Positions 22,889-31,540 are shown, numbered from the stretch's first letter. The stretch: DNA of 64,000 nt from Pseudonocardia sp. C8 (GCF_014267175.1 NZ_JACMTR010000002.1:186001-250000), one strand, 5' to 3'. The notes: generated from the sequence alone by a model not told the origin. Program-made: numbers and translations.

Positions 22889-24237
22889 GCCGCACGGGAT
22901 GGACGGTCGCCGGGATCGTCGGCGGCGTGGTCGGCGCGGCCGGCGCGGCGGCCGGTGTGGGGGTCGCGACCCAGCGCCGCCGGATCGCGGCGGCGCGCCG
23001 CAGCCTCGCCACCGAGATGGCCGAGCACGGCGGGCAGCCGCCGGCCGGGTGGGCCGGTGAGGAGAGCTCGGTGACCGCCGACGACGGCGTCCGGATCGCC
23101 TGCGAGGAGGTCGGCCCGGCCGACGGGTCGGAGCCCGCGCTCACCGTCGTCCTCGTGCACGGGTTCGCGCTGGACCGCCGGACCTGGCAGGAGCAGCGCG
23201 AGTTCCTGGCGCTGCTGTCCGACCCGTCGGTCCGGATGGTGCTCTACGACCAGCGCAGCCACGGCCGCTCGGAGCGGGCGCCGCGGACCAGCTGCACGAT
23301 CGAGCAGCTGGGCCACGACCTCGACGCGGTGATCCGCGCGCTGGCCCCGGAGGGCCCGCTGGTGCTGGTCGGGCACTCGATGGGCGGCATGACGGTGATG
23401 GCGCTCGCCGAGCAGCACCCGGAGCTGTTCCACGCGCGGATCGTCGGTGTCGCGCTGGTGGCGACCTCGGCCGGGGAGATGGTGACGGCGGGGCTGCCGG
23501 GGACGTTCCTGTCCCGTCGCAACCCGGTGATCCGGGCGCTCGGCGGGCTGGCCGCGTGGCAGCCGAACCTGGTCGAGAGCGGGCGGCGCGCGCTCGGCGA
23601 CATCATCTGGGCGATCACCAAGCGGTTCGCCTACGGCGACCGGCAGGTCGACCCCGCGATGGTCGACCTGGTCGACACGATGATCGACTCGAACGCGGTC
23701 GGGGCGCTCACCGACTTCGTCGACACCCTCGGTACGCACGACCGGGCCGCCGCGCTGGCGGGCCTTTCCGGCTGCGAGGTGCTGGTGCTCGCCGGGGACG
23801 CGGACCGGATCATCCCGTACCGGCACTCCGAGGTGATCGCCGAGGCGCTGCCGACCGCGCGGCTGGTGCGGCTGCCCGGGGTCGGGCACATGCCGATGCT
23901 GGAGCAGCCGGGGACGGTCGACGAGGAGCTCGGGAACCTCATCGAGCGCAGCATGGAGCGCCGGCGCGGCGACCGGGTCCGGTTCACCCGCCCGCCCCGC
24001 TCGATGCGCCGCCCGTCGCCGCCCGCCGTGAGCCGGTCCTCCGTGAACCCGCCGGCCGTGGCCCCGCCCGCCGCGGGCGCGCCCGGCGAGGGCCCGCTCC
24101 CCGGCGGTGAGCCGGACCCCGCGGAGCGGACCGATGCGGACGGCGACGGCCGGCGCGGCGGCCTGCTGCGCGGTGCCGGGCGTGGCTCCCGGGGGCCGAA
24201 GGCCGGGCGCAGGCGGTCCCGGAAGGACCGGTCGTGA
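22885..24237 (+). CDS. alpha/beta hydrolase with N-terminal membrane anchor
   Basis: This 450-residue protein has a hydrophobic N-terminal segment (about 5-28, WTVAGIVGGVVGAAGAAAGVG), then an alpha/beta-hydrolase domain (about 70-370). The domain holds the oxyanion region VVLVHGFALDRRTW, the nucleophile elbow VLVGHSMGGMTV (Ser about 173), an acid in VLAGDADRIIPY and His in PGVGHMPML. A Pro/Arg/Gly-rich tail of about 80 residues ends in a basic cluster (GRRRSRKDRS). An orthologue sits between alr and tsaE in many actinobacteria, but its substrate is unknown. It overlaps alr and tsaE by 4 nt each. Confidence 0.88.
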   Translation: MSRTGWTVAGIVGGVVGAAGAAAGVGVATQRRRIAAARRSLATEMAEHGGQPPAGWAGEESSVTADDGVRIACEEVGPADGSEPALTVVLVHGFALDRRTWQEQREFLALLSDPSVRMVLYDQRSHGRSERAPRTSCTIEQLGHDLDAVIRALAPEGPLVLVGHSMGGMTVMALAEQHPELFHARIVGVALVATSAGEMVTAGLPGTFLSRRNPVIRALGGLAAWQPNLVESGRRALGDIIWAITKRFAYGDRQVDPAMVDLVDTMIDSNAVGALTDFVDTLGTHDRAAALAGLSGCEVLVLAGDADRIIPYRHSEVIAEALPTARLVRLPGVGHMPMLEQPGTVDEELGNLIERSMERRRGDRVRFTRPPRSMRRPSPPAVSRSSVNPPAVAPPAAGAPGEGPLPGGEPDPAERTDADGDGRRGGLLRGAGRGSRGPKAGRRRSRKDRS

Positions 24238-24710
24238 TCCCCGGGCCGGGCGGCGAGCCGGTGCGCCGGGAACTGCCGACCGTCGGCGACACCGAGGCGT
24301 TCGGCGAGGAGATCGGCCGCGAGCTGGCCGCCGGGGACGTGCTGCTGCTCGCCGGCCCGCTCGGTGCCGGGAAGACCGCGCTGGTCCGCGGGCTGGCCCG
24401 CGGGCTCCGGGTGACGGGCACGGTCGCGTCGCCGACGTTCGTGATCGCCCGCGAGCACCCGCCGTCCGGGGAGGGGCCCGCGCTGGTGCACGTCGACGCC
24501 TACCGGCTGGGCGGGCCGGACGGCAGCATCGACGTCGCCGCCGAGCTCGACGACCTCGACCTGGACACCGAGCTGGACCGCGCGGTCGTCGCCGTCGAGT
24601 GGGGGGTCGGGGTCGCCGACCGGCTCACCGAGAACGCGATCGAGGTGGTGCTGGAACGCCGCGACGACGACACCCGGGTCGCCACGCTGCGCCGCACGGG
24701 CACTCCGTAA
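24234..24710 (+). CDS. tsaE: tRNA t6A synthesis ATPase TsaE
   Basis: TsaE is the ATPase partner of TsaB/TsaD in N6-threonylcarbamoyladenosine modification of ANN-decoding tRNAs. The 158-residue product has the Walker A LLLAGPLGAGKTALVRGLA, the family signature VASPTFVIAREH, and the HVDAYRL and VVAVEWGVG motifs. GTG 24234 overlaps the preceding stop. It is followed by tsaB and rimI, the standard order, but tsaD does not follow rimI here. Confidence 0.95.
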   Translation: MIPGPGGEPVRRELPTVGDTEAFGEEIGRELAAGDVLLLAGPLGAGKTALVRGLARGLRVTGTVASPTFVIAREHPPSGEGPALVHVDAYRLGGPDGSIDVAAELDDLDLDTELDRAVVAVEWGVGVADRLTENAIEVVLERRDDDTRVATLRRTGTP

Positions 24711-24713
24711 GCT
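24708..24713 (+). promoter_or_regulatory. possible -10 for leaderless tsaB, overlapping the tsaE stop
   Basis: TAAGCT contains the tsaE stop codon TAA and ends 8 nt before the tsaB GTG (24722), which has no ribosome binding site. An internal leaderless promoter is possible. Confidence 0.35.
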
Positions 24714-24721
24714 GGACGACC

Positions 24722-25543
24722 GTGCTGGTACTGGCCCTGGACACCGCGACGACCGTGGTCACCGCCGGCCTCGTCGACCTGGGGGCGCGGCCGGTGACCC
24801 TCGCCGCGCGCGCCCACGACGGCCGCCGGCACGGCGAGCTGCTCATGCCGGCCGTCCGCGCGCTGTGTACCGAGGCCGGGCTCGGGCTGCGGGACGTGGA
24901 CGCGATCGTCGTCGGCGCCGGCCCGGGGCCGTTCACCGGGCTGCGGGTCGGGATCGCCTCGGCCGCGGCACTGGGCCACGCGCTGGGCGTGCCGGTGCAC
25001 GGGGTGTGCTCGCACGACGCCATGGCACACGCGTGGAGCGCAGGCGGAACGCGCATGGACACAGCGTGGAGCGCAGGCGGAACGCGCGTCGACACAGCGT
25101 GGAGCGCAGGCGGAACGCGCGTCGACACAGCGTGGAGCGCAGGCGGAACGCGCATGGACACAGCGTGGAGCTCAGGCGACCCTGGTGACCGGCCGGCCGG
25201 CGCGGGGAACCTGCTCGTGGTCACCGACGCGCGCCGTCGCGAGGTCTACTGGGCGGCGTACGACCCGGCCGCCCGCCGGCTCACCGGCCCCGCGGTGGAG
25301 CCGCCGGCCGTGCTCGCCGCGCGCCGCGACGAGCTCGCGATCTCCACGGTCGTCGGCGATCCCGCGTTCGCTGGGCCGCTCGGCACCGAGATCACCGGGC
25401 CGGGGGCCCCGACCCCGGCGGGCCTCGTCGGCGTCGCCGCCGCCGACCTGCACGCCGGGCGCGCACCGGCGCCGGTCGAGCCGCTCTACCTGCGCCGGCC
25501 CGACGCCGTCGCCCCGACGGGGCGCAAGCGCGTCACCGCATGA
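24722..25543 (+). CDS. tsaB: tRNA t6A synthesis protein TsaB with repeat insertion
   Basis: TsaB is the non-catalytic scaffold that dimerises with TsaD in t6A synthesis. The 273-residue product has the ASKHA-fold start VLALDTATTVVTAGLVD, RRHGELLMPAVRAL, and the family signature VVGAGPGPFTGLRVGIASA. After HGVCSHDAMAHA (residue 103) come four copies of the 11-residue unit AWSAGGTR(M/V)DT and a partial fifth (about 104-152), encoded by a 33-bp DNA tandem repeat. Normal TsaB resumes at NLLVVTDARRREVYWAAYD. The frame is kept, so the protein is probably functional with a surface loop. The stop overlaps rimI as ATGA. Confidence 0.9.
   Translation: MLVLALDTATTVVTAGLVDLGARPVTLAARAHDGRRHGELLMPAVRALCTEAGLGLRDVDAIVVGAGPGPFTGLRVGIASAAALGHALGVPVHGVCSHDAMAHAWSAGGTRMDTAWSAGGTRVDTAWSAGGTRVDTAWSAGGTRMDTAWSSGDPGDRPAGAGNLLVVTDARRREVYWAAYDPAARRLTGPAVEPPAVLAARRDELAISTVVGDPAFAGPLGTEITGPGAPTPAGLVGVAAADLHAGRAPAPVEPLYLRRPDAVAPTGRKRVTA
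25031..25182. repeat. 33-bp tandem repeat inside tsaB
   Basis: Units of exactly 33 bp start at 25031, 25064, 25097 and 25130, followed by a partial fifth at 25163. The unit begins GCGTGGAGCGCAGGCGGAAC, then GCGC(A/G)TNGACACA. The units are nearly identical (ATGGAC/GTCGAC variants), which implies recent expansion. Confidence 0.95.
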
Positions 25544-26004
25544 ACGCGACCGTCACCATCGGCCCGCTCTACCGGGCCGATGCGGAGCGCTGCGCCGAGC
25601 TGGAACAGCAGCTGTTCCCCGGTGACGACCCGTGGAGCGCCCAGGCGTTCCGGGACGCCGTCACCTCCGGCCAGCTGTACCTCGCCGCACGACTGCGCCG
25701 AGAGCTCGTCGGGTACGCCGGGCTCGCCGTCGTCGCGGGCCCGCCGCAGGCCGAGGCCGAGGTGCACACCATCGGCGTCGACCCGGCCTGGCAGGGGCAC
25801 GGGATCGGCCGGGCCCTGCTCGCGAAGCTGCTCGAGGCGGCCGACCAGCTGGGCGCCACGGTGTTCCTGGAGGTCCGGACGGACAACCTCGCGGCCCGCA
25901 GGCTCTACGAGTCGTGCGGCTTCACCGTCGTCGGGCTGCGGAAGCGGTACTACCGCCCGTCCGGGGCCGACGCGCACACCATGCGCCGCGACCCGGCCTC
26001 CTAG
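25540..26004 (+). CDS. rimI: ribosomal-protein-alanine N-acetyltransferase RimI (GNAT)
   Basis: RimI acetylates the N-terminal Ala of S18 and sometimes other proteins. The 154-residue GNAT protein has motif A VDPAWQGHGIGRALLAKLLE (the Q/RxxGxG acetyl-CoA loop), TVFLEVRTDNLAARRLYESCGF, and RKRYYRPSGADAHTMRR near the end, as in RimI. The ATG overlaps the tsaB stop. Its stop overlaps the stop of the convergent aminotransferase gene. The expected downstream tsaD is absent. Confidence 0.9.
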   Translation: MNATVTIGPLYRADAERCAELEQQLFPGDDPWSAQAFRDAVTSGQLYLAARLRRELVGYAGLAVVAGPPQAEAEVHTIGVDPAWQGHGIGRALLAKLLEAADQLGATVFLEVRTDNLAARRLYESCGFTVVGLRKRYYRPSGADAHTMRRDPAS

Positions 26005-27251
26005 AGGGCCGCCGCGACGTCGTCCAGCCCGGCCCGGGTGGCCTCGACCATCAGGTCCAGGTGCTCGGCGGTCATGGTGAGCGGCGGCGAGAACCCGACC
26101 GCGGTCGCCAGCGGCCGGATCAGCACGCCCCGCTCGCGGGCGGCCTTGAACACCCGCTGCGGCAGGTCCGGGGCACCGGCGAGCCGCTCCGGGTCGAGAC
26201 CGAGCGCTCCGAGGACGCCGACGCCACCGCGGGCGTGGTCGACGAGCGGGTGGTCGACGACCCCCTGCAGCCGCTCGAGCAGCTGCGGCTCCAGCTCGGT
26301 CGCCCGCGCGAGCAGGCCCTCGCGTTCCATCAGGGCGATGGTCGCGGAGCCCGCCGCGCAGGCGGCCGGGTGGCCGGCGTAGGTCTGGCCGTGCCGGAAC
26401 ACCCGCCCCGGCTCGTCCCAGAACGGCGCGGCGACCCGCTCGGAGGCGACGATCCCGCCCAGCGGCTGGTAGCCCGACGTCACGCCCTTGGCGAACACGG
26501 CGATGTCCGGGCGCACCCCGAACCGCTCGATCCCGAACCAGTTCCCGAGCCGGCCGAACCCGCAGATCACGGCGTCGGCGACGAACAGCACGCCGTGCCG
26601 GCGGCAGACCTCGGCGGCCGCCTCGATGTAGCCCTCCGGCGGTGGCAGCACGCCGCCGGCGCCGATCACCGGCTCGCAGAAGAACGCCGCGACCCGCTCC
26701 GGCCCGAGATCGACGATCGCCTTCTCGAGGCCGGCGGCGTCGTCCCACGGGGTCTGGACGACGTCCGGGACGAACGGCGGGCCGAGCCGGTTGCCGGGGA
26801 TCCCGGCCAGCGACGTGCCCAGGCCGTGCGTGCCGTGGTAGCTGTGCTCGCGGTGCAGCAGCACGGTGCGCTGCGGCTCCCCGATCGCCGCGAAGTACTC
26901 GCGGGCGAGCTTCCCCGCCGTCTCGATCGAGTCGCCGCCGCCGCTGGTGAAGAACACCTTGCCGCCGTCGAGCGGGGCGCGGGCGGCGATCTCGTCGGCG
27001 AGCCGCAGGGCGGGCGGGTTCGCGAAGTCGGTGAACGTCGAGTACGCCTCGAGCTCGTACATCTGGGCGGCGACGGCGTCGACGATCTCGTGGCGGCCGT
27101 GCCCGACGTTGGCGTACCAGAGGCTCGCGGTGCCGTCGAGGTAGCGGGTGCCGGTGTCGTCGAACACCCACACGTCCTCGCCCCGCGTGATCGTCACGGT
27201 GGCGTCGCGAACGGAGTGCATGGCGGCGAACGGGTGCCAGAACGCGGACAT
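26001..27251 (-). CDS. class III PLP-dependent aminotransferase
   Basis: This is a 416-residue omega-aminotransferase-family enzyme. The N-terminus (FWHPFAAMHSVRD) and DGTASLWYANVGHGRHEIVDA are typical. PLP is bound by the Asp in ADAVICGFGRLG and the Lys in VFAKGVTSGYQPLGG (about K270). FFTSGGGDSIETAGKLAREY and GQTYAGHPAACAAG are further signatures. The substrate is likely a diamine, beta- or omega-amino acid, not readable by eye. ATG 27251 follows a GTGAGGGA ribosome binding site on the minus strand. It is divergent from a PucR regulator, with a palindrome between them, so amine or amino-acid-responsive control is likely. Confidence 0.9.
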   Translation of the reverse strand: MSAFWHPFAAMHSVRDATVTITRGEDVWVFDDTGTRYLDGTASLWYANVGHGRHEIVDAVAAQMYELEAYSTFTDFANPPALRLADEIAARAPLDGGKVFFTSGGGDSIETAGKLAREYFAAIGEPQRTVLLHREHSYHGTHGLGTSLAGIPGNRLGPPFVPDVVQTPWDDAAGLEKAIVDLGPERVAAFFCEPVIGAGGVLPPPEGYIEAAAEVCRRHGVLFVADAVICGFGRLGNWFGIERFGVRPDIAVFAKGVTSGYQPLGGIVASERVAAPFWDEPGRVFRHGQTYAGHPAACAAGSATIALMEREGLLARATELEPQLLERLQGVVDHPLVDHARGGVGVLGALGLDPERLAGAPDLPQRVFKAARERGVLIRPLATAVGFSPPLTMTAEHLDLMVEATRAGLDDVAAAL

Positions 27252-27294
27252 TCCCTCACGGTAGAGCGGCCGACGGCCGGTGGTGATCGGGTAA

Positions 27295-27310
27295 GTCCAC
27301 AACTGTGGAC
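27295..27310. promoter_or_regulatory. palindromic operator between aminotransferase and PucR genes
   Basis: GTCCACA-AC-TGTGGAC is a perfect 7-bp inverted repeat, 44 bp before the aminotransferase start and 27 bp before the pucR-like start. A further half site TCCACA follows at about 27326, next to a TATC-type -10 for a possible leaderless GTG at 27337. It is a probable binding site for the PucR-type protein. Confidence 0.6.
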
Positions 27311-27336
27311 AACCTGTTTGTGCTATCCACAACGTC

Positions 27337-28857
27337 GTGGAGCTGGGGGACCTGCTGGACCGGGGCGAGTTCGGGCTCGTGCCGGTCGTGGCCGGGCGTG
27401 CGGTGCCGGTGCTCGGCGCGCACGTCGTCGAGATCCCGCAGCCGACCCGCTGGGTGCCGCCGGGGTGGGTGCTGCTGACGACCGGGCTGCGGCTGACCAC
27501 GCCGGCGGAGTGCCGGGGTCTCGTCGCCGAGCTGGCCGGCGGGGGCGTGGCGGCGCTCGGGTTCGCGGTCGACATCGTGCACGACGACGTGCCCGCGGCA
27601 CTGGTGGACGAGGCCCGGCGCCGGGGGCTGCCGCTGTTCACGGTGCCGGAGGCGACCCCGTTCCGGGAGATCGTCCGCGCGGTCGACTCCGCCGTGCTGG
27701 ACCGGGACCTGGACGCGTTCCGCCGGGCCGCGTCCATCACCGACACCCTCACCGGGCTGCTCGGCGGCCCCGATCCGGTCCCGGAGCTCGTCCGCGGCCT
27801 GGCCCGGGTGCTGCGGTGCGGGGTCGCGCTGCACCGGCCGGACGGCTCGGTGCTGGCGGCCGACGCGGCGTCCGGCCGGGACGGCGCGGCCGAGCGCTGG
27901 ACCCGGTTCCGGGACCTGCCGGTGACCGGTCCGCCGGTGGAGGTGGTGGACGCCGACGGGCTGTTCGCCGCGGCCGTCCGGCCGGGCGGGGAGGTGCGGG
28001 CGTGGCTGGTCGCGGGGGTGTCCCGCGGGTCGGTGCCGGTGCCGCTGATCGTGCGGGCGGTGGCGCTGGTGGCGCGGCTGCTCGGCGGGCTGGCCGCGGT
28101 CTCCGACGGCGACCGGGAACGGCGGCGGCGGGAACGGGCCGCGGAGCTGCGGGCGCTGATCGCGGGACGGGACACCGCCGGCCGGACGCCGGGCGGGGCC
28201 GGCGACGCGGGCCCGGCCGATCGAGGGCCCGGCGATCGGGCTGGCGCAGGCGGATCACCGGGCGGGGCGACCGGAGGGGCGGCCGGGGCGGCGCGGGGCG
28301 GGCGTGCCGGCCCCGACCCGGACCGGCCGCGGGTGGTCGCCGTGCTCGCTCCCGGGACCGACGTGCTCGAGGCCGAGCGGATCCTCGACGAGCGGCGCGC
28401 ACCCCACCTGCTCTCCGACCTCGACGGCGTGGTGGTCGCGCTGGTCGAGGAGGTGCCCGGCGCCCTCCCGGTCGCCGGGAGCGCCACCGTCACGCCCGGT
28501 GCTCCGGTCGGCCCCGCCTACCGCAACGCCCGCCTCGCCGCCCGTCGTTCGGCACTCACCGGCGGCGCCCCGGTCGCCGTCGAGGACCTGCCGGTGCTGG
28601 ACCGGATGGTGCTGGAGATCGGTGCGGACCGGGCGTCCGAGCTGGCCGCGGACGCCCTCGCGCCGCTCGACGCCACCCTGGTGGCCACGCTGCGCGCCTG
28701 GCTGGCGCACCGGCAGGACGTGCCCGCGACCGCGCGGGCGCTGCACGTGCACGAGAACAGCGTCCGGTACCGGCTCGGGCGGGTCCGGGCGCTGGTCGGG
28801 GACCTGCGGGACCCGTCGGTGCTGGCCGGGGTCTACCTCGCGCTGCTCGCGCCGTGA
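27337..28857 (+). CDS. PucR-family transcriptional regulator
   Basis: This 506-residue protein has an N-terminal PucR (purine catabolism regulator-like) domain (about 10-120; PVLGAHVVEIPQPTRWVPPGWVLLTTG). A central GAF/GGDEF-like region follows, with a Gly/Ala/Pro-rich linker at about 280-330. The C-terminal PucR helix-turn-helix (about 440-506) reads VLDRMVLEIGADRASELA, then VPATARALHVHENSVRYRLGRV. Such regulators respond to nitrogen or amine catabolites. It is divergent from the class III aminotransferase and probably controls it. The GTG start is set by the intergenic layout; the open frame is otherwise unambiguous. Confidence 0.88.
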   Translation: MELGDLLDRGEFGLVPVVAGRAVPVLGAHVVEIPQPTRWVPPGWVLLTTGLRLTTPAECRGLVAELAGGGVAALGFAVDIVHDDVPAALVDEARRRGLPLFTVPEATPFREIVRAVDSAVLDRDLDAFRRAASITDTLTGLLGGPDPVPELVRGLARVLRCGVALHRPDGSVLAADAASGRDGAAERWTRFRDLPVTGPPVEVVDADGLFAAAVRPGGEVRAWLVAGVSRGSVPVPLIVRAVALVARLLGGLAAVSDGDRERRRRERAAELRALIAGRDTAGRTPGGAGDAGPADRGPGDRAGAGGSPGGATGGAAGAARGGRAGPDPDRPRVVAVLAPGTDVLEAERILDERRAPHLLSDLDGVVVALVEEVPGALPVAGSATVTPGAPVGPAYRNARLAARRSALTGGAPVAVEDLPVLDRMVLEIGADRASELAADALAPLDATLVATLRAWLAHRQDVPATARALHVHENSVRYRLGRVRALVGDLRDPSVLAGVYLALLAP

Positions 28858-28889
28858 TCACTCGACCCAGTGGGCCGCCGCCCGCCGGA

Positions 28890-29801
28890 TCAGCCGGTCG
28901 CCGACAGGTAGGACAGCAGGCGCTGCTCGTCGTGGGTCAGCTCCAGGGTGAGCATCGGCAGCAGCTGCTCCAGCTGCTCGGGCGTGCGCGCGCTCGCGAT
29001 CGGCGCGGTCACCGGCGGCCGCGACGCCAGCCAGGCCAGCGCCACCGCCGGGACCGGGACCCCGTGGCCCGCGGCGATCTCGTCCAGCCCGGCCAGCACC
29101 GCACGCCCGCGGGAGTCCAGGTACGCCGCGGCACCCTCGGCGCGCGGGCCGGCCGGTGCGGGCGTGTCCGGGCGGTACTTGCCGGTGAGGAAGCCCTTCG
29201 CCAGCCCGTAGTACGGGTACACGGCCAGCCGCTCCGACTCGGCGAGCGGGGCGAGTGCGGCCTCGAAGTCGTCGCGCTCCATGAGGTTGTAGTGCGGCTG
29301 GATCGCGGTGAACGCGGTGAGCCCGTCCCGCTCGGCGATCTCCAGCGCGGAGCGCAGGCGTCCGGCGGTGAAGTTCGACGCGCCGACCTCCCGGACGAGT
29401 CCCTCGCGGACCAGGGTGTCGAAGGCGTCGAGGGTCTCCTCCTGCGCGGTGGCCTCGTCGTCGCGGTGGGCGTAGTAGAGGTCGATCCGGTCGGTGCCCA
29501 GCCGGCGCAGCGAGTCCCGGGCGGCGGCCGCGATGTTCGCCCCGCCGAGCCCCCGGCGGCCGGGCAGCGAGCCGACCTTCGTCGCGAGGTGCAGCTCGTC
29601 CCGGTTGCCGCGGGCGGCCATCCACTCGCCGAGGATCGTCTCCGACTCGCCACCGGCGTTGCCCGGCACGCGCCACATGTAGGAGTCCGCGGTGTCGATC
29701 TTCCGCCCACCGGCGGCGACGAAGGCGTCGAGGACCGCGAACGAGGTGTCCCTGTCCGCCGTCCAGCCGAAGACGTTCGCGCCGAGAACCAGGTCAGCCA
29801 C
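28890..29801 (-). CDS. aldo/keto reductase
   Basis: This is a 303-residue NADPH-dependent aldo/keto reductase. The catalytic tetrad is visible: Asp in IDTADSY, Tyr in the same motif, Lys in HLATKVG and His in DLYYAHRDD. The cofactor region PIASARTPEQLEQLL is near the C-terminus. It resembles YajO/general stress aldo/keto reductases. GTG 29801 is 24 nt after the PhoD stop, so it is the second gene of a phoD operon. The substrate is unknown. Confidence 0.92.
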   Translation of the reverse strand: MADLVLGANVFGWTADRDTSFAVLDAFVAAGGRKIDTADSYMWRVPGNAGGESETILGEWMAARGNRDELHLATKVGSLPGRRGLGGANIAAAARDSLRRLGTDRIDLYYAHRDDEATAQEETLDAFDTLVREGLVREVGASNFTAGRLRSALEIAERDGLTAFTAIQPHYNLMERDDFEAALAPLAESERLAVYPYYGLAKGFLTGKYRPDTPAPAGPRAEGAAAYLDSRGRAVLAGLDEIAAGHGVPVPAVALAWLASRPPVTAPIASARTPEQLEQLLPMLTLELTHDEQRLLSYLSATG

Positions 29802-29825
29802 GTCCCCGGACGCTACCCGGCGCGC

Positions 29826-31409
29826 TCAGGCCCGGTTCAGGCCCGGCCGCCGGTCCTCGGTGACGAAGCGGCCCCGGGTCTGCACCGGCGCCCCCGGGCG
29901 GGACACGTAGGGGACCACCTTGAACTCCGCCGCCATCTCGTCGGCGGTGAAGCGGGTGCTCACGTAGCCGCGCCGGTCGTTGTGGAAGCGGATGTGCGGG
30001 TTCTCCGCGAGGGTGGCGTCGGCGTTCTTCTTGCGCTCGGCGCCGTCGCCGCTGGAGGTGATCGAGCTCGACACCAGCTCGGTGCCGATCACCGGCGAGC
30101 CCGGGTCGTCGTACCGCCGGCGGATGTCGGCGGCCCAGTGCGCGTGCACGTCCCCGGTCAGCACGACGAGGTTGCGTGCCCGGCCGTGCTCGGTCGCGGC
30201 CACCCAGCCGTCGGCGACACGGTCCCGGGAGCCGGGATAGCCGTCCCAGGCGTCCGGGTTGAACCCGCGCCCGGCGCCCGGGGTGAGGTCGACCTGCGAG
30301 AAGAACACCTGCTGGCCGAGCACGTCCCAGCGGGCACGCGAGCCGGCGAAACCCTCGGTGATCCAGCGCTCCTGCTCCGAGCCGGGCAGCGACCGGTCCG
30401 GGTCGGTCCGGTCCGGGCAGTCGCTCGGGTACACGTCGCCGCAGGGCTGATCGCCGCGGTACTGGCGGGTGTCGAGCATGTGGAAGGTGACCGTGCCGCC
30501 GTAGCCGACGCGGCGGTACAGGCGCATCGATGATCCGCTGGGCCGCTGCGCGGCCCGCAGCGGCATGTTCTCCCAGTAGGCTCGCAGGGCTGCGGCCCGG
30601 CGCGCGGTGAAGTCCCCGGGCGGCACCGGCGGGAGCTCGCGGACGTCGGCGGCCCAGTTGTTCTCGACCTCGTGGTCGTCGAGCACGACCAGCCACGGCG
30701 CGGCGGCGTGCGCGGCCTGCAGGTCGGCGTCGGAGCGGTACTGCGCGTGCCGCTGCCGGTAGCCGGCCAGGGTGGTGGTCTCGGGGCCGGCGTGCTCCCG
30801 GACGTTGCCGCCCGGGGCGACGTACTGCCCGCCGGCGTACTCGTAGATGTAGTCGCCCAGGTGCAGGACGACGTCCGGGTGCTCCTCGGCCATCCGCCGG
30901 TAGGCGGTGAAGTACCCGTGCTCGTACTGCGAGCAGGACGTGAAGGTCATGTGCACCGGCGCCATCGCCGCCGGCGGCGGGGCGGTGCGGGTCCGCCCGG
31001 TGTCGCAGAGCGTGCTCCCCACCCGGAACCGGTAGAAGTAGTCCCGTCCCGGGGCCAGGCCGGCCACCTCGACGTGCACGCTGTGCCCCGCCTCGGGGCC
31101 GGTCGTCGTCCGGCCGCGGCGGACGACGCGGGTGCAGCGCTCGTCCTCGGCGATCTCCCACTCGACGTCGGTGTGCCGGTTCCCGAGCCCGCCGAGGCCG
31201 TCGTCGGCGAGCGGCTCGGTCGCCAGCCGGGTCCACAGCACCACCGAGTCGGCGGCCGGCTCGCCGGAGGCGACCCCGAGCCCGAACGGGTCCCCGGCGG
31301 GCCGGGACACCGGGCCCGCGACGGCCGGGCCGGGCAGCAGCGGCGCGGCGGCGACGACGGCCGCCGTGGTGAGGCCGGCCCGCAGCAGGGAGCGACGAGA
31401 GGTGATCAC
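29826..31409 (-). CDS. phoD: alkaline phosphatase D / phosphodiesterase, Tat-exported
   Basis: PhoD releases phosphate from phosphodiesters and phosphomonoesters outside the cell. The 527-residue product begins with a twin-arginine signal (SRRSLLRAGLTTAAVVAAA, residues about 3-25). It then has the PhoD N-domain (FGLGVASGEPAADSVVLWTRL) and the metallophosphatase core with VVLHLGDYIYEY, LVVLDDHEVENNWA, FHMLDTRQYR and VVLTGDVHAHWAADI. GTG 31409 was chosen because it puts the RR motif right after the start; the frame is open upstream without signal features. It is divergent from groES. Confidence 0.92.
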   Translation of the reverse strand: MITSRRSLLRAGLTTAAVVAAAPLLPGPAVAGPVSRPAGDPFGLGVASGEPAADSVVLWTRLATEPLADDGLGGLGNRHTDVEWEIAEDERCTRVVRRGRTTTGPEAGHSVHVEVAGLAPGRDYFYRFRVGSTLCDTGRTRTAPPPAAMAPVHMTFTSCSQYEHGYFTAYRRMAEEHPDVVLHLGDYIYEYAGGQYVAPGGNVREHAGPETTTLAGYRQRHAQYRSDADLQAAHAAAPWLVVLDDHEVENNWAADVRELPPVPPGDFTARRAAALRAYWENMPLRAAQRPSGSSMRLYRRVGYGGTVTFHMLDTRQYRGDQPCGDVYPSDCPDRTDPDRSLPGSEQERWITEGFAGSRARWDVLGQQVFFSQVDLTPGAGRGFNPDAWDGYPGSRDRVADGWVAATEHGRARNLVVLTGDVHAHWAADIRRRYDDPGSPVIGTELVSSSITSSGDGAERKKNADATLAENPHIRFHNDRRGYVSTRFTADEMAAEFKVVPYVSRPGAPVQTRGRFVTEDRRPGLNRA

Positions 31410-31540
31410 GGACCGCAGTGCACCGTCCCCGGTCGAGTGGTACGTGGTCGCCGGGTGGCGGCGTGGTGAACACCCGGCGACTCCTGCGGCGCGCACGTGG
31501 CACGCCGACCGGTGTGGCAGTTGAGCCCCGGTACGGGTTC

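Noticed and set aside
25031..25182. Possible CRISPR array in tsaB
   Set aside because: Units are contiguous 33-bp tandem repeats with no unique spacers, and they are in-frame coding sequence.
25632..30533. 4.9-kb plus-strand open frame across rimI, the aminotransferase, pucR and others
   Set aside because: It is the antisense or out-of-frame shadow of several recognisable genes; its product is low-complexity Arg/Gly/Pro without domain content, a common effect of very high GC.
26001..31409. Genomic island or integrated element at the tsaD gap
   Set aside because: No integrase, tRNA, transposase, att-like direct repeats or base-composition shift were seen; the genes have the same GC-rich style as the core.
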